Shown here in pieces: positions 16,582-26,089 of a DNA stretch of 64,000 nt (its first letter is position 1; every line of letters begins with the position of its first letter). The stretch is from Pirellulaceae bacterium (GTDB lineage Bacteria; Planctomycetota; Planctomycetia; Pirellulales; Pirellulaceae): contig JAHBXS010000001.1 of NCBI GenBank assembly GCA_019636375.1, forward strand, positions 434,001 to 498,000, in the 5' to 3' direction. The notes below the pieces were generated by a model, which had not been told where the DNA came from, searched no databases, and saw only the letters and a program-made list of their open reading frames with translations. Made by a program: the position numbers and the translations under genes.

Positions 16582-18879
16582 ATGTCCCACGAAAAGACCC
16601 AGCAACAGACTCCACACCAATTGGAGGAAGCTCGCGCGATCAGTCGCAGCAGTACGGCCCCTCCTTGTGAAGTCCCCGGCTACTCGCTGCTAAGGCATTT
16701 GGGATCGGGGGCTTTTGGTGAAGTCTGGCTGGCGATGCACGAGATCACACGACGCCGTGTCGCGATCAAGTTCTACAATCGCCGCAGCTTGTCTGACGTT
16801 CGCGGACTCGCCAAGGAGGTTGAAAAGCTTGTCGCGTTGTCGGCAGACCGATATGTGGTTCAGCTCTTAGATGTTGGCTGGGAAGCGGACCCGCCTTACT
16901 ACGTGATGGACTTTATCGAGCATGGGTCGCTGGAGGACTTGCTGAAAGCTGAAGGCAAACTGCCGTTGGCCGATGCGTTGGAGATATTCGAGGAAACCGC
17001 CCGTGGCTTGATGCACTTGCATGGCAAGGGGATTTTTCACTGCGACCTGAAGCCTGGCAATATTCTGCTCGATCAAGACCGCCACCCACGCCTTGCCGAT
17101 TTCGGTCAATCGCGATTGTCGAACGAGGCACTACCGTCGTTGGGGACGCTATTCTACATGGCACCTGAGCAGGCCGATTTGTCGGCGTTGCCGGATGCCA
17201 AGTGGGATGTTTATGCCTTAGGGGCCGTCTTTTATTCCATGCTTACGGGGCGACCGCCCCATTATGATCAAACGATCACGACCGAACTTGAATCTTCCGG
17301 AGATATCCATCAACGTTTGGAAAAATATCGCAAGAGTATCTTGCGTTCCCCGCCGCCGGATAAGCACCGCACGATTCCAGGTGTAGATCGGCAATTGGCC
17401 GACATCATCGATCGGTGCGTTGCCGCCAATCCAAAACGCCGATTTGACAGCGTTCAGTCGATATTGCTTGCGGTTCGGCAACGTCAAGACACGATCCAAC
17501 GCCGCCCGCTGTTGATCTTGGGTTTAGTCGGACCCTTGTTGCTGCTTTCTGTGTTGATGGTTTTTGGATGGCAGGCTTATCGCCGAGCGGTTTTGGATTC
17601 GGACATCGCCATCACTCAGAAAGCCGTCGAGGCCAATCGATTCGCGGCACGACTTGCCGCGAGGACGGCCGCCGAACAGCTCGATGGCTATTTCCGCGAA
17701 TTGACGGAACTAGGACGAAACAAAGAATTTAGTCGGGCAATTGTCGAGCTGCTGCGCGACGAAAAATTCTCAAATCTGGGTAAACAAATCGGCGATCCGA
17801 ATCGCAACAACGATCCGAGCATCAAGTATCTGCGTGACATGTTTTTAGCCGATCCAGCGAGGCGAGCACTTCACGAATGGCTGACGAAGCATCATGAGGA
17901 GCGTCGCCCGCAGCATGTCGTGAGTTGGTTAATCTACGACCGAATGGGGAATCAAGTTGTCGGTGTTTTTTTGGACCCCGACTCCGGAGAGCTTGAAAAA
18001 AAACCTAGCCCTACCGTCGGCAAAAACTATAGCTTTCGTACCTACTTTACTGGCTTGAACGACGACCTAGTCGATGACGACCCCGAGGCCCAAAGGCGAT
18101 TCGTCGTAAGTCCCGATCCGAGCCAGCGAAAGATAATTCAGGGCAAGTCTCTCAGTTCGGTCTTTTTGAGCGAGCAGAGCGACACCTGGAAAATTGCATT
18201 CGCTCAGCCAATTTATGATGGCGACGAAATCATTGGTGTGATGGCGGTTTCAGTTCAAATGGGAGAATTTGTTAATTTTGATGCAGGTAAAAACCAATAC
18301 GCGATGTTATATGACTCCCGACCTGGCTCGAAGAAGGGGGTCATTCTCGAACATCCTGTGTTTGGGATTTTGCAACAACGTGGTGAGGTTCAGCCAAAGG
18401 ACTCCATTGCGATGCGTGTCCAGCTTGAAAAAATCAGCCAACCCATTTTTGAAGACCCGTTGAGTCAACTGGCTGCCGGTGAAGAGTTTGGCGGGGAAAG
18501 GTTGGTTGCCACCGCGCCGATCACATTTAATAACGAAGAATCCGTGCCCGTAGACTCGGGATTGAACGTCGCAGTGCTTGAAGATTATCGGGAAATCATT
18601 CGCCCCTCTCACGAGCTGGGGAATCGGTTGGTGCGAATGGCGATCACTGCAGGATCAGTCCTGTTGCTGGTTGCCGTGGGCATGTGGGGCTTGGTTGCCA
18701 GAATGTTCAAACTTTCGCGAAAACGCCTGGCGCGAGCTGTCTCACGAGCTAACGATTCGGATTCACTTTCGGCCCGTTCATACCATGACGGCACAACATT
18801 GCCTCGAACAGTACCCCAAGTCACTCAGACTCCCAAAGAAAACGACACCCCTGAAAATACTGGAGAAACGAATCTGTGA
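16582..18879 (+). CDS. Receptor-like Ser/Thr protein kinase with extracytoplasmic sensor
   Basis: 765 residues. Residues about 34-300 are a Hanks-type kinase: glycine loop GSGAFGEVWLA, ATP-binding Lys63 (VAIKFY), catalytic Asp155 in HCDLKPGN (HRD changed to HCD), DFG at about 173 and APEQAD in the activation segment. A membrane helix (about 311-335) leads to an outside domain of about 360 residues that resembles a Cache sensor (GKNYSFRTYFTG is a recognisable piece). A second helix follows (about 690-715) with a short tail. It should phosphorylate cytoplasmic Ser/Thr in response to an external ligand. The stop overlaps the deoC start by four bases (GTGA), so the two are translationally coupled. 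Confidence 0.92.
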   Translation: MSHEKTQQQTPHQLEEARAISRSSTAPPCEVPGYSLLRHLGSGAFGEVWLAMHEITRRRVAIKFYNRRSLSDVRGLAKEVEKLVALSADRYVVQLLDVGWEADPPYYVMDFIEHGSLEDLLKAEGKLPLADALEIFEETARGLMHLHGKGIFHCDLKPGNILLDQDRHPRLADFGQSRLSNEALPSLGTLFYMAPEQADLSALPDAKWDVYALGAVFYSMLTGRPPHYDQTITTELESSGDIHQRLEKYRKSILRSPPPDKHRTIPGVDRQLADIIDRCVAANPKRRFDSVQSILLAVRQRQDTIQRRPLLILGLVGPLLLLSVLMVFGWQAYRRAVLDSDIAITQKAVEANRFAARLAARTAAEQLDGYFRELTELGRNKEFSRAIVELLRDEKFSNLGKQIGDPNRNNDPSIKYLRDMFLADPARRALHEWLTKHHEERRPQHVVSWLIYDRMGNQVVGVFLDPDSGELEKKPSPTVGKNYSFRTYFTGLNDDLVDDDPEAQRRFVVSPDPSQRKIIQGKSLSSVFLSEQSDTWKIAFAQPIYDGDEIIGVMAVSVQMGEFVNFDAGKNQYAMLYDSRPGSKKGVILEHPVFGILQQRGEVQPKDSIAMRVQLEKISQPIFEDPLSQLAAGEEFGGERLVATAPITFNNEESVPVDSGLNVAVLEDYREIIRPSHELGNRLVRMAITAGSVLLLVAVGMWGLVARMFKLSRKRLARAVSRANDSDSLSARSYHDGTTLPRTVPQVTQTPKENDTPENTGETNL

Positions 18880-19577
18880 GTAGTTCCATTGCCCGACTTA
18901 TCGATCATGCCTTATTGCACCCGACAATGACTGACGCCGAGATTCGCAGCGGTTGCGAATTGGCCGCGCGGTTGAATCTGAAGAGTGTTTGCGTCAAACC
19001 CTACGCGATTCCTTTAGCGGTATCGATTCTTAAGGGGACCGAGACCGAAGTCGGGACCGTGATCGGTTTTCCACACGGAAGCCACCCCAGTGAAATCAAA
19101 GCGGCGGAAGCTGCCTGGGCGTTGGATCAAGGCGCAACGGAACTCGACATGGTGCTCAACATCGGATTGGCCCACCAAGGAAACTGGGAGGCCGTTCAGG
19201 AGGATATCGCTGCCGTGGTGCGGGTCGCGAAACCTCACGGAGCGATTGTCAAAGTCATTTTTGAAACCGACTACTTCAGTGACAACGACACAATCGTGAA
19301 AATGTGCCAAGTCACGGAAGCGGCAGGAGCTGATTTTGTCAAAACCTCGACGGGCTTTGGCTTTGTCAAACAGCCGAGCGGCGATTACAACTACGCTGGG
19401 GCCACCGTCGAGCATATCAAACTCATGCGTGCGAGTTGCTCGATAGGGGTCAAGGCTTCTGGCGGCGTGAGGGACTTTGCCCAAGCCCAAGCCCTCATCG
19501 CAGCCGGAGCGACACGGCTGGGCACCAGCGCCTCCGAAGCCATCGTCGCCGGAGCCCGCGACGAGACGGGTTACTGA
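18876..19577 (+). CDS. deoC: Deoxyribose-phosphate aldolase
   Basis: 233 residues from the GTG that overlaps the kinase stop. It splits 2-deoxyribose-5-phosphate into acetaldehyde and glyceraldehyde-3-phosphate in nucleoside breakdown. The class I aldolase features are clear: IDHALLHPTMT at the start, SVCVKPYAIP, the VGTVIGFPHGSHP block, DMVLNIG, the Schiff-base lysine in ADFVKTSTGFG and a second key lysine in VKASGGVRD. Full length. Coupling to a receptor kinase is unexpected for a salvage enzyme. No other nucleoside catabolic gene lies nearby. Confidence 0.96.
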   Translation: MSSSIARLIDHALLHPTMTDAEIRSGCELAARLNLKSVCVKPYAIPLAVSILKGTETEVGTVIGFPHGSHPSEIKAAEAAWALDQGATELDMVLNIGLAHQGNWEAVQEDIAAVVRVAKPHGAIVKVIFETDYFSDNDTIVKMCQVTEAAGADFVKTSTGFGFVKQPSGDYNYAGATVEHIKLMRASCSIGVKASGGVRDFAQAQALIAAGATRLGTSASEAIVAGARDETGY

Positions 19578-20003
19578 TTCACCGTCGCCCTCTTTTCTTG
19601 TTTGACGGCAGATTCGATTTCCTTTAGTCGGTGGTGGGTTTTTAGATAGGGCCAGTGGTTTCTTTTTAGACAGGATTTCAGGATTTACAGGATTGTTCAA
19701 GAAGTCCTCTAGAGGATTGATCGCTGGATATGAAGATGTCGTTTGAATTGTTGGGGTGGTTGAGCGGACTGAGCATGTTGATCGGATTCCTAATCCATAA
19801 TCCTGTAAATCTTGTAATCCTGTCTCGCTTTCAACGTTGCTGAATTTTGGCGGTTCCTGGGACATCTTTTCGAGTGCTGAATCTGAGGAGACGGGTTACG
19901 AGCCGATGGCCAAGGGTTAAAATGGTGGTTCAAGTCATTCGCCACCTGGTTCTGCCCCGGGTTCGATGCCATTCAATCTTATCGATCGAGGAATTTATCT
20001 AAC
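19578..20003. other. Intergenic region with imperfect inverted repeat
   Basis: About 425 bp with no gene. The words AGACAGGATTTCAGGATTTACAGG (from 19669) and CCTGTAAATCTTGTAATCCTGTCT (to 19827) are inverted copies of each other about 110 bases apart, a kind of long hairpin or remnant element. A ribosome-site-like GAGGAATTTATCTAAC precedes the next gene. Confidence 0.5.
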
Positions 20004-22613
20004 ATGAAGCCCCTTTGGCTCTTTTCCGTGATGGTCATTTTGCTGGCCATGGGACAATGCCCGTGCCTGTCAGACGCCGCGCAAGATCGTGTTCGCGTTT
20101 GGCGGGATCAAGTCGAACCGAATTGGGCTCCGGACTCTCAGCGTTTTTGGTATCGAGTTGACCTCCCCGACAGAAATCGTGAATTTTGGGTGGTCGATGT
20201 AAAACAGCAGCAAAAAAAGTTGGCGTTTGAGCAAGAGCAGTTGTCGATCGTTTGGAAGAACATAGACGCTGCCGCAAAAGGGGGGCTGCAGCGCCTGCCG
20301 AAAATTGAAAAATTGAGCTTTCGCGACGATCACGAGTCGATTGGCCTGCACTGTGAAAGGGGTGGGCTCTATGTTTGGAACGAAAAAACTGGCGAGTTTT
20401 TGATTGAACAGACTCCGAATCAAGCCGCTGCAAACTCGCGGTTGTTCATGCCTCCTCGCTCGTCAAGTAACGGCGGAGAAACGTGCGATATCACGATGGT
20501 CAATCGCCTCAACCGTCCCGTCGAGGTGTTGTGGGTTGACGGGAGTGGCAATTACTCGACGCGCGGAACCATCCGGCCCGACGCCAAGTTTGTTCAAGGG
20601 AGTTATGACGGCCATGTGTGGTTGATCCGTTTCAGCGAAACCGAAGAAGTGGGATGTTTCGTATGCGTCAAAGGGCAACTTGAATTTGAACTAACCCCAG
20701 AACTCGTTGAAAACGTTGAGCGCCGTCAAGGGACCGAACAAAATCGGCGGCAGCGAAATCGCAACCAAAACCGGGGACGAGGGACGCAGGCACGTCAGTC
20801 TGTGAGCCCTGACGGAAGTCGGGCTGCGTTTGTCCGTGAGGACAACTTGTGGATCGAAGCGCTAAAAGCCAATGTCGATGCGACGAAGCAGCGACAGTGG
20901 ACTCAAGACGGCAACTCCGAGAACTCGTTTCGTCGTGATGCCTCGCGTGCCCGATTGGTTTCGATGCTATACGATTTACCCGATTTTCCCGAAGACACCC
21001 CGCATGTGTTCTGGTCTCCGGATTCGAAGTTCTTGTTGGCTTGGCAAACCAGTCGAGTCCCCGAGCGGCGAGTCGTCTACGTCGAATCGTTGCCCGGCGA
21101 TCAATTGCAACCGAAAACACAATCTTACCCCTATGCCAAACCCGGTGATCCAATTCCGATTCCGACGCCCAGGCTGTTTGCGGTCGAAGATGGACGCGAA
21201 ATCGCACTTAAAAACGACCTGTTTCCGAACCCGTTTGAATTGCGTTTCGAGCGTTGGAGCGAAGACGGTCGGTACCTCTTTTTGTTTTACAACCAACGGG
21301 GTCATGATTGCTTGCGGTTGTTGAAAGTGGACTTGGAAACGGGGGATGTTTCAGCGGCAATCGACGAGCAAAGCCCCACGTTTATTCATTATTCGGGAAA
21401 ATTTGTGTTGCGATGGTTGGATAGTTCCACCGTGCTCTGGGCAAGTGAACGAAGCGGCTGGAATCACCTCTATCGCTACGATGTTGAAACGGGCGAAGTG
21501 AAAAACGCCGTGACTCAGGGAGCTTGGAATGTTAGAAGAGTCGAACGAATGGATCAGGAAGGCGTTTGGTTTTACGCCGTTGGTGTCTTGCCCGAACAGG
21601 ACCCCTACCATGAGCACTTTTGTTACGCCAGCTTGGACGGCGCAACGTTTCGTGTTCTGACTTCCGGTGATGGGACTCATGGAGTTCAATGGGCTCCAGA
21701 CCACAAGACCTTTTTAGCAACCTACTCGCGCGTTGACTTGCCCCCCGTGACCGAATTGCGTTCTGCAGAGACGGGCGAACTCCTGTTGGAAATAGAGCGT
21801 GCGGAGGTGTCTGGGATTAGTTCGGAAATTGAGAGTCCTGGGCCAAAATTGCCAACGCGGTTTGTTGCCAAGGGGCGTGATGGAAAAACCGATATTTGGG
21901 GGATCGTCCATTGGCCGTCCAATTTCGATCCGACCAAAAAATATGCCGTCGTAGAGAACATTTACGCCGGTCCCCACAGCCATCATGTGCCCAAACGATT
22001 TTCGCTTCGCTACCCTACTCAGCGGCGAATCGCAGACGCGGGTTTCATTGTGGTGCAAATCGACGGTATGGGGACCGCTTGGCGATCAAAAGAATTTCAC
22101 GATGTCTGCCACCGCAACCTTCGCGACGCAGGTTTTCCCGATCGAGTTGCTTGGATTAAGGCTTTGGCAGAAAAATACCCCCAAGTGGATGCCACCCGAG
22201 TCGGAATTTATGGCGGTTCCGCAGGTGGCCAAAACGCAATGGCCGCTTTGTTGTGGCACCATGACTTTTATTCCGTGGCCGTCGCCGATTGCGGTTGCCA
22301 CGATAATCGGATGGACAAGATTTGGTGGAACGAGCAGTGGATGGGGGAACTGGGTGACGAAAGCCATTACATTGCCAGTTCCAATGCCGAAAACGCAAAC
22401 CTGCTACAAGGCCACCTGATGTTGACCGTCGGTGAAGCGGACCGAAATGTCGATCCAGCCTCGACGACTCAGGTCGTCGGAAAATTGATCGCTGCCAACA
22501 AAACGTTTACCTTTCTGCCCATCATCGGGGGAGGGCATGGTTCGGGAGAAGGGTCTTATGCGGCAGAAAAGCGTCTGGAGTTCTTCAAACGCCATTTGGG
22601 GCCTCCCCAATAA
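20004..22613 (+). CDS. S9 family peptidase (dipeptidyl peptidase IV type), exported
   Basis: 869 residues. A signal peptide occupies the first 25 residues (FSVMVILLAMGQCPC). The N-terminal half is a beta-propeller of the DPPIV type and the C-terminal 250 residues an alpha/beta-hydrolase domain. The catalytic triad is Ser739 (YGGSAGGQNA), Asp813 (GEADRNVDP) and His845 (GGGHGSGEG). This family removes dipeptides after Pro or Ala from peptides outside the cytoplasm. The propeller contains a Cys-containing stretch and a low-complexity NRRQRNRNQNRGRG linker of unknown role. Complete. Confidence 0.92.
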   Translation: MKPLWLFSVMVILLAMGQCPCLSDAAQDRVRVWRDQVEPNWAPDSQRFWYRVDLPDRNREFWVVDVKQQQKKLAFEQEQLSIVWKNIDAAAKGGLQRLPKIEKLSFRDDHESIGLHCERGGLYVWNEKTGEFLIEQTPNQAAANSRLFMPPRSSSNGGETCDITMVNRLNRPVEVLWVDGSGNYSTRGTIRPDAKFVQGSYDGHVWLIRFSETEEVGCFVCVKGQLEFELTPELVENVERRQGTEQNRRQRNRNQNRGRGTQARQSVSPDGSRAAFVREDNLWIEALKANVDATKQRQWTQDGNSENSFRRDASRARLVSMLYDLPDFPEDTPHVFWSPDSKFLLAWQTSRVPERRVVYVESLPGDQLQPKTQSYPYAKPGDPIPIPTPRLFAVEDGREIALKNDLFPNPFELRFERWSEDGRYLFLFYNQRGHDCLRLLKVDLETGDVSAAIDEQSPTFIHYSGKFVLRWLDSSTVLWASERSGWNHLYRYDVETGEVKNAVTQGAWNVRRVERMDQEGVWFYAVGVLPEQDPYHEHFCYASLDGATFRVLTSGDGTHGVQWAPDHKTFLATYSRVDLPPVTELRSAETGELLLEIERAEVSGISSEIESPGPKLPTRFVAKGRDGKTDIWGIVHWPSNFDPTKKYAVVENIYAGPHSHHVPKRFSLRYPTQRRIADAGFIVVQIDGMGTAWRSKEFHDVCHRNLRDAGFPDRVAWIKALAEKYPQVDATRVGIYGGSAGGQNAMAALLWHHDFYSVAVADCGCHDNRMDKIWWNEQWMGELGDESHYIASSNAENANLLQGHLMLTVGEADRNVDPASTTQVVGKLIAANKTFTFLPIIGGGHGSGEGSYAAEKRLEFFKRHLGPPQ

Positions 22614-22707
22614 TGGTCGGGGTGATTTGGGCGTTGTCGATTCAAAATGGTCTGGTCACGTCCCGATGAATCGTTCACAATGAAGGCTGTCCAGATGAAT
22701 TGTGTTG

Positions 22708-22856
22708 TAACCGTTCATGGAGTGAACGGCCACGCGGCATTTCACTCCGTGAAAAGGCGGACGCACTGAAAGCGATCACCTCCACATACCGCTTGGATAT
22801 GTGATTCGCCAAAGGGGGAATCGTTTATGTTCCAACGACGATTCCGTGAACGGTTA
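22708..22856 (+). mobile_element. Dispersed 150-bp inverted-repeat element, copy B
   Basis: Starts TAACCGTTCATGGAGTGAAC and ends ATTCCGTGAACGGTTA, giving terminal inverted repeats of about 14 bases with one mismatch. The interior matches copy C and copy A (GGCCACGCGGC, TTTCACTCCGTGAAAA, TATGTGATTCGCC). No protein is coded. It lies immediately upstream of the haem-motif gene. Confidence 0.85.
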
Positions 22857-22883
22857 ATTTGTGACTTTAAAATGAGGATAACT

Positions 22884-23294
22884 ATGAACAAAAAAGTTGT
22901 TTTGACCGTCGCAGGGCTTGTTTTGTTTTGTGGTGTTGCAGCGTGGAGCATCGCCCAACCGTTGCCTATTCAAGACCCACAGCCTACGCTTGACAAAAAG
23001 CCATTCATGCAACGTAAAGTCGAATCATCCAGCAAACTTCTGGAGGCTTTGGCAACTGAAAATTATGAGGCAATTAAAAGATACAGCCAAGAATTGCTGC
23101 TGCTGAGCCATGAGTCGAACTGGAACACGATCCAAACTCCCGACTACATCGAACATAGCCGCGAATTTCGGGTTGTCGTGTCACGTCTCCGAGATACGGC
23201 CGATGAAAAAAACGTCGATGCCGCAACTTTGGGTTACATCGATCTGACAATGAGTTGCGTTCGTTGCCATAAACATCTGCGTTCGGCTCGCTAG
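22884..23294 (+). CDS. Small exported protein with single CxxCH haem motif
   Basis: 136 residues from the ATG at 22884, with AGGA 8 bases before it; an in-frame ATG at 22872 is possible. Residues 1-25 form a signal peptide (VVLTVAGLVLFCGVAAWSIA). The mature part is helical and has one c-type haem motif CVRCH at about 125-129 near the end. It resembles small periplasmic cytochrome-like proteins but the family is unclear. It stands alone between a dispersed element and epmA. Confidence 0.7.
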   Translation: MNKKVVLTVAGLVLFCGVAAWSIAQPLPIQDPQPTLDKKPFMQRKVESSSKLLEALATENYEAIKRYSQELLLLSHESNWNTIQTPDYIEHSREFRVVVSRLRDTADEKNVDAATLGYIDLTMSCVRCHKHLRSAR

Positions 23295-23329
23295 AATAAC
23301 TGGTTGCGATGTCGGTATGACGGGGTAGG

Positions 23330-23398
23330 AATGGGGTGAGTTATGGTTGTGCAAAGCACTCTCAAGGCCATTCCGGCAACGGCACCTGACCCCATTTC
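23330..23398. repeat. About 70-bp imperfect palindrome, copy 1
   Basis: AATGGGGTGAGTTATGGTTG at the left is complementary, with mismatches, to the right end GCACCTGACCCCATTT. It closely resembles the segment at 34137-34206, sharing TTGTGC-AAGCAC, GGCC-TTCCGGCAA and the ATTTC end. Confidence 0.65.
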
Positions 23399-23438
23399 TG
23401 CCTGCGGCATTTATATTTGGGCTCGGTTGGAAACATAA

Positions 23439-24434
23439 ATGTCTGAGTTGCAATACCGAGACGACCCCCTGGACGATTGGCATCCCACCGCTCATAGATC
23501 CAGTCTGCAACAGCGTGCGAAGATCATCAATAGTATTCGCCAATTTTTCGACGCGAAAGGTTTTCTCGAAGTCGAAACGCCGATCCTTTCTAGTGATACG
23601 GTGGTTGACCGTTACTTGGACCCATTTGTTTTGGCTGCCGATTCTTGGGAGAATCCTGTCTACCTGCAAACGTCACCCGAATTTGGCATGAAGCGATTGT
23701 TGGCCGCAGGATATGGAAATATTTACCAAATCACACGAGCCTTTCGTCGAGACGAGATGGGCCCGCATCATAATCCGGAATTTTCCATTTTGGAGTGGTA
23801 TGAAGTTGATGCAGACTATGACCGGGGATTGGCGCTGTTGACCGAATTTGCGTCAGTCATGTTTCCAAAATTCACGATTTCAAAGATTTCTTTTGCAGAC
23901 GCTTTTGAGAAATATGCGGGCATCAATCCTTGGACGGCAACTGCTGAAGAACTAAGATCAAAAGCTGCTCAAATCACCCCTTCCGAATCGGTCGAGTTAC
24001 ATTCTTACGATACGGACAACTTGCTCAATTTGATTTTGGCTCACAAAGTACAACCCCAACTTGGCGCACATGGTCCTGAAATTGTCTTTGACTGGCCAGA
24101 ATCGCAAGCTGCGTTGGCTAAAACTCGACAACTCGACGCACAAACACGGGTGGCTGAGCGGTACGAACTATACGCTTTTGGCCAAGAACTTGCCAATGGC
24201 TACCATGAACTCTTAGACGCTGAAGAATTGGCACAACGCCAAAACAAGAACAATCGTCTTCGCGAGCTAGATGGCAAACCGACTCTTCCCGAAAACAATC
24301 GACTGATAAAAGCCATGCGAACGGGGATGCCGTCTTGTTGCGGTGTGGCGGTAGGGGTTGATCGACTGGTGATGGCCGTGCTTGGCCTAAAACAAATTCA
24401 AGACGTTATCCCGTTTCCGTTTGATCGCGCTTGA
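23439..24434 (+). CDS. epmA: EpmA-like elongation factor P (beta-)lysyltransferase
   Basis: 331 residues, a class II lysyl-tRNA-synthetase-like catalytic domain with no anticodon-binding domain. Seen are LEVETPILSSDTV, the QTSPEFGMKRLLAAGYG block, motif 2 (RAFRRDEMGPHHNPEFSILEWYE), FGQELANGYHELLD and the class II motif 3 end (GVAVGVDRLVMAVLG). EpmA attaches (R)-beta-lysine to a conserved lysine of EF-P. It could also act on other targets, as seen with other stand-alone LysRS-like proteins. No epmB or efp in the window. Confidence 0.9.
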   Translation: MSELQYRDDPLDDWHPTAHRSSLQQRAKIINSIRQFFDAKGFLEVETPILSSDTVVDRYLDPFVLAADSWENPVYLQTSPEFGMKRLLAAGYGNIYQITRAFRRDEMGPHHNPEFSILEWYEVDADYDRGLALLTEFASVMFPKFTISKISFADAFEKYAGINPWTATAEELRSKAAQITPSESVELHSYDTDNLLNLILAHKVQPQLGAHGPEIVFDWPESQAALAKTRQLDAQTRVAERYELYAFGQELANGYHELLDAEELAQRQNKNNRLRELDGKPTLPENNRLIKAMRTGMPSCCGVAVGVDRLVMAVLGLKQIQDVIPFPFDRA

Positions 24435-24509
24435 GCAGACGAGGTCGCAGAAAATCCTGTAGATCGAATTGGCCACTTTTTGAATAAAAAATTCTGACCG
24501 CTTTGTTTG

Positions 24510-24610
24510 GAGCCTACCCCCAAAGGGGTCAGACCCTCTCCGGCGATGAAACAAAAAACGTAAATTCTGGCCTAGCCTCCAAAGGGTCTGACCCCTTTTG
24601 GGATAGGCGC
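24510..24610. repeat. Inverted repeat built on AAAGGGGTCAGACCC
   Basis: GGAGCCTACCCCCAAAGGGG-TCAGACCC (from 24510) and GGGTCTGACCCC-TTTTGGGATAGGCGC (to 24610) form two long complementary arms around a 35-base spacer in the gap between epmA and the convergent permease gene. It could act as a bidirectional terminator or simply be a dispersed palindrome. Confidence 0.55.
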
Positions 24611-24667
24611 TTAGTCAGAAAAACTGAAATCGTTCCCTGATCGTGCCTGCAACTATTTTTGAATTCG

Positions 24668-26026
24668 TTACTTTTGACTGGACGCTACTTGGCGGAATTG
24701 CCGCAAGCTGAAATAGATCAGCAATCCGCTCATGATCGTCAGCAGAAACCCGATCAAAGATGGAGAGTACCACCACGTTTTTGAGTTAACCAAATCGTTG
24801 GCGACAACCAATCCAGCAAGAGTAAGCGTGGCGGCGATATACACCAACGGCAGGATAACGGACAGTAAATTTTGCCAGCCCGAAACAAATTTAGGACGAT
24901 TGAAAAAGACACAGGTTGCGGTCAGGGCAGCGCTGATCGAAAGCGTAAACGCTAAAAATTCCAAGAGTTGCCGCAAATTGGAGAGCGAGACGACGATCGC
25001 CGCCAAGATCGCTTGAAACCAGATCGCCAATGCTGGCACACCGTGCCCCCGAATCTGGCCAAACCGAAACCATTTGGGAAACACACCGTCGTCAGCCATT
25101 TTCGCATAGACCCGCGGACCCGCAATAATCATCGACGAAACGGAACTTAACAAAGCCAGGCAGATTGCGATCCGCACAAAGATATTGCCCCATTTTCCCC
25201 CAACCGACACGGCCGCTAAAGCGGCGATTTCTTTTTCACCCCTTGCAAAACCAGGATCCGGCCCGTAAACGAATACTCCATTCAACGCGACGTAAATGAG
25301 CATGACCAAGGCCGTTGATACGAGCATCGCTCGCGGAACGTTTCGTTTTGCATCGCGAATTTCTTCGCTGATGTAAACCGCGGCATTAAACCCGCTGTAA
25401 CTCAGCGAGATGTAAACCAACGACGTTGCAAAAGCGAACCAGGAAAACACTCGGTCCGATTTGAAATGGACTCCCGTCCAGCCACGAGTCGGCAAAACAG
25501 CATAGGCGTAACACAAAAAGCCGCATAACAACGCAAGTTTCAGCGCGACCACCACGTTTTGTGTGGCCATCCCTTTTCTAAACACCCAAGAATGCAAAGC
25601 CGCAAAAATGAGAATTGCCGCGATCGCCAGTAAACCTGGGCGAAACCAATCGGGTCTCATAGACTCTGGAAAGGCATACGTTTCAAACGTTATCGCAGCA
25701 AACGCGATCGCCCCTGTGAAACCCTGCAACAGCGAAACCCAGCCAGCGATAAATCCTATGCTCGGATGAACGTTGCGACTGAGGAACAAATATTCTCCAC
25801 CGGACTCGCTGATCCTAGCGGCCAGCAATCCATAGCTGTAGGCACCGCACATAGCAATCGCACCCGCGACAACCCACGCCAATAAAACATACTCACGACT
25901 TAAACCAAGCAGTGAAAATCCGCTGGTCGTAAATACCCCGGCCCCAATCATGTTGGCAATCACCAACCCGCTGGCCGAAACCAACCCAAATGGCGGTCGC
26001 CGAGAATCCTGCGTATTATTTGTCAT
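24668..26026 (-). CDS. APC-superfamily amino acid permease
   Basis: 452 residues from the ATG ending at 26026 (an in-frame TTG lies four codons upstream). About 12 hydrophobic helices. The first carries the APC signature GLVIANMIGAGVFTTSG, the unwound helix that binds the substrate amino group, followed by the GGEYLFLSR block in helix 3 and YSGFNAAVYISEEIRDAKRNVPRA in the middle. Substrate is not deducible. Its stop faces epmA across an inverted repeat; the following methyltransferase is in the same direction 63 bp upstream but need not be linked. Confidence 0.9.
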   Translation of the reverse strand: MTNNTQDSRRPPFGLVSASGLVIANMIGAGVFTTSGFSLLGLSREYVLLAWVVAGAIAMCGAYSYGLLAARISESGGEYLFLSRNVHPSIGFIAGWVSLLQGFTGAIAFAAITFETYAFPESMRPDWFRPGLLAIAAILIFAALHSWVFRKGMATQNVVVALKLALLCGFLCYAYAVLPTRGWTGVHFKSDRVFSWFAFATSLVYISLSYSGFNAAVYISEEIRDAKRNVPRAMLVSTALVMLIYVALNGVFVYGPDPGFARGEKEIAALAAVSVGGKWGNIFVRIAICLALLSSVSSMIIAGPRVYAKMADDGVFPKWFRFGQIRGHGVPALAIWFQAILAAIVVSLSNLRQLLEFLAFTLSISAALTATCVFFNRPKFVSGWQNLLSVILPLVYIAATLTLAGLVVANDLVNSKTWWYSPSLIGFLLTIMSGLLIYFSLRQFRQVASSQK

Positions 26027-26089
26027 AGAAGGCGACAACCCAATTGGATTGCTAAAACTGCATCTAGAAAAGCAAACGAGCCTTTTGTG

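Noticed and set aside
19014..19865. 283-residue minus-strand frame over deoC
   Set aside because: Opposite strand of deoC for most of its length; the rest is non-coding DNA with an inverted repeat.
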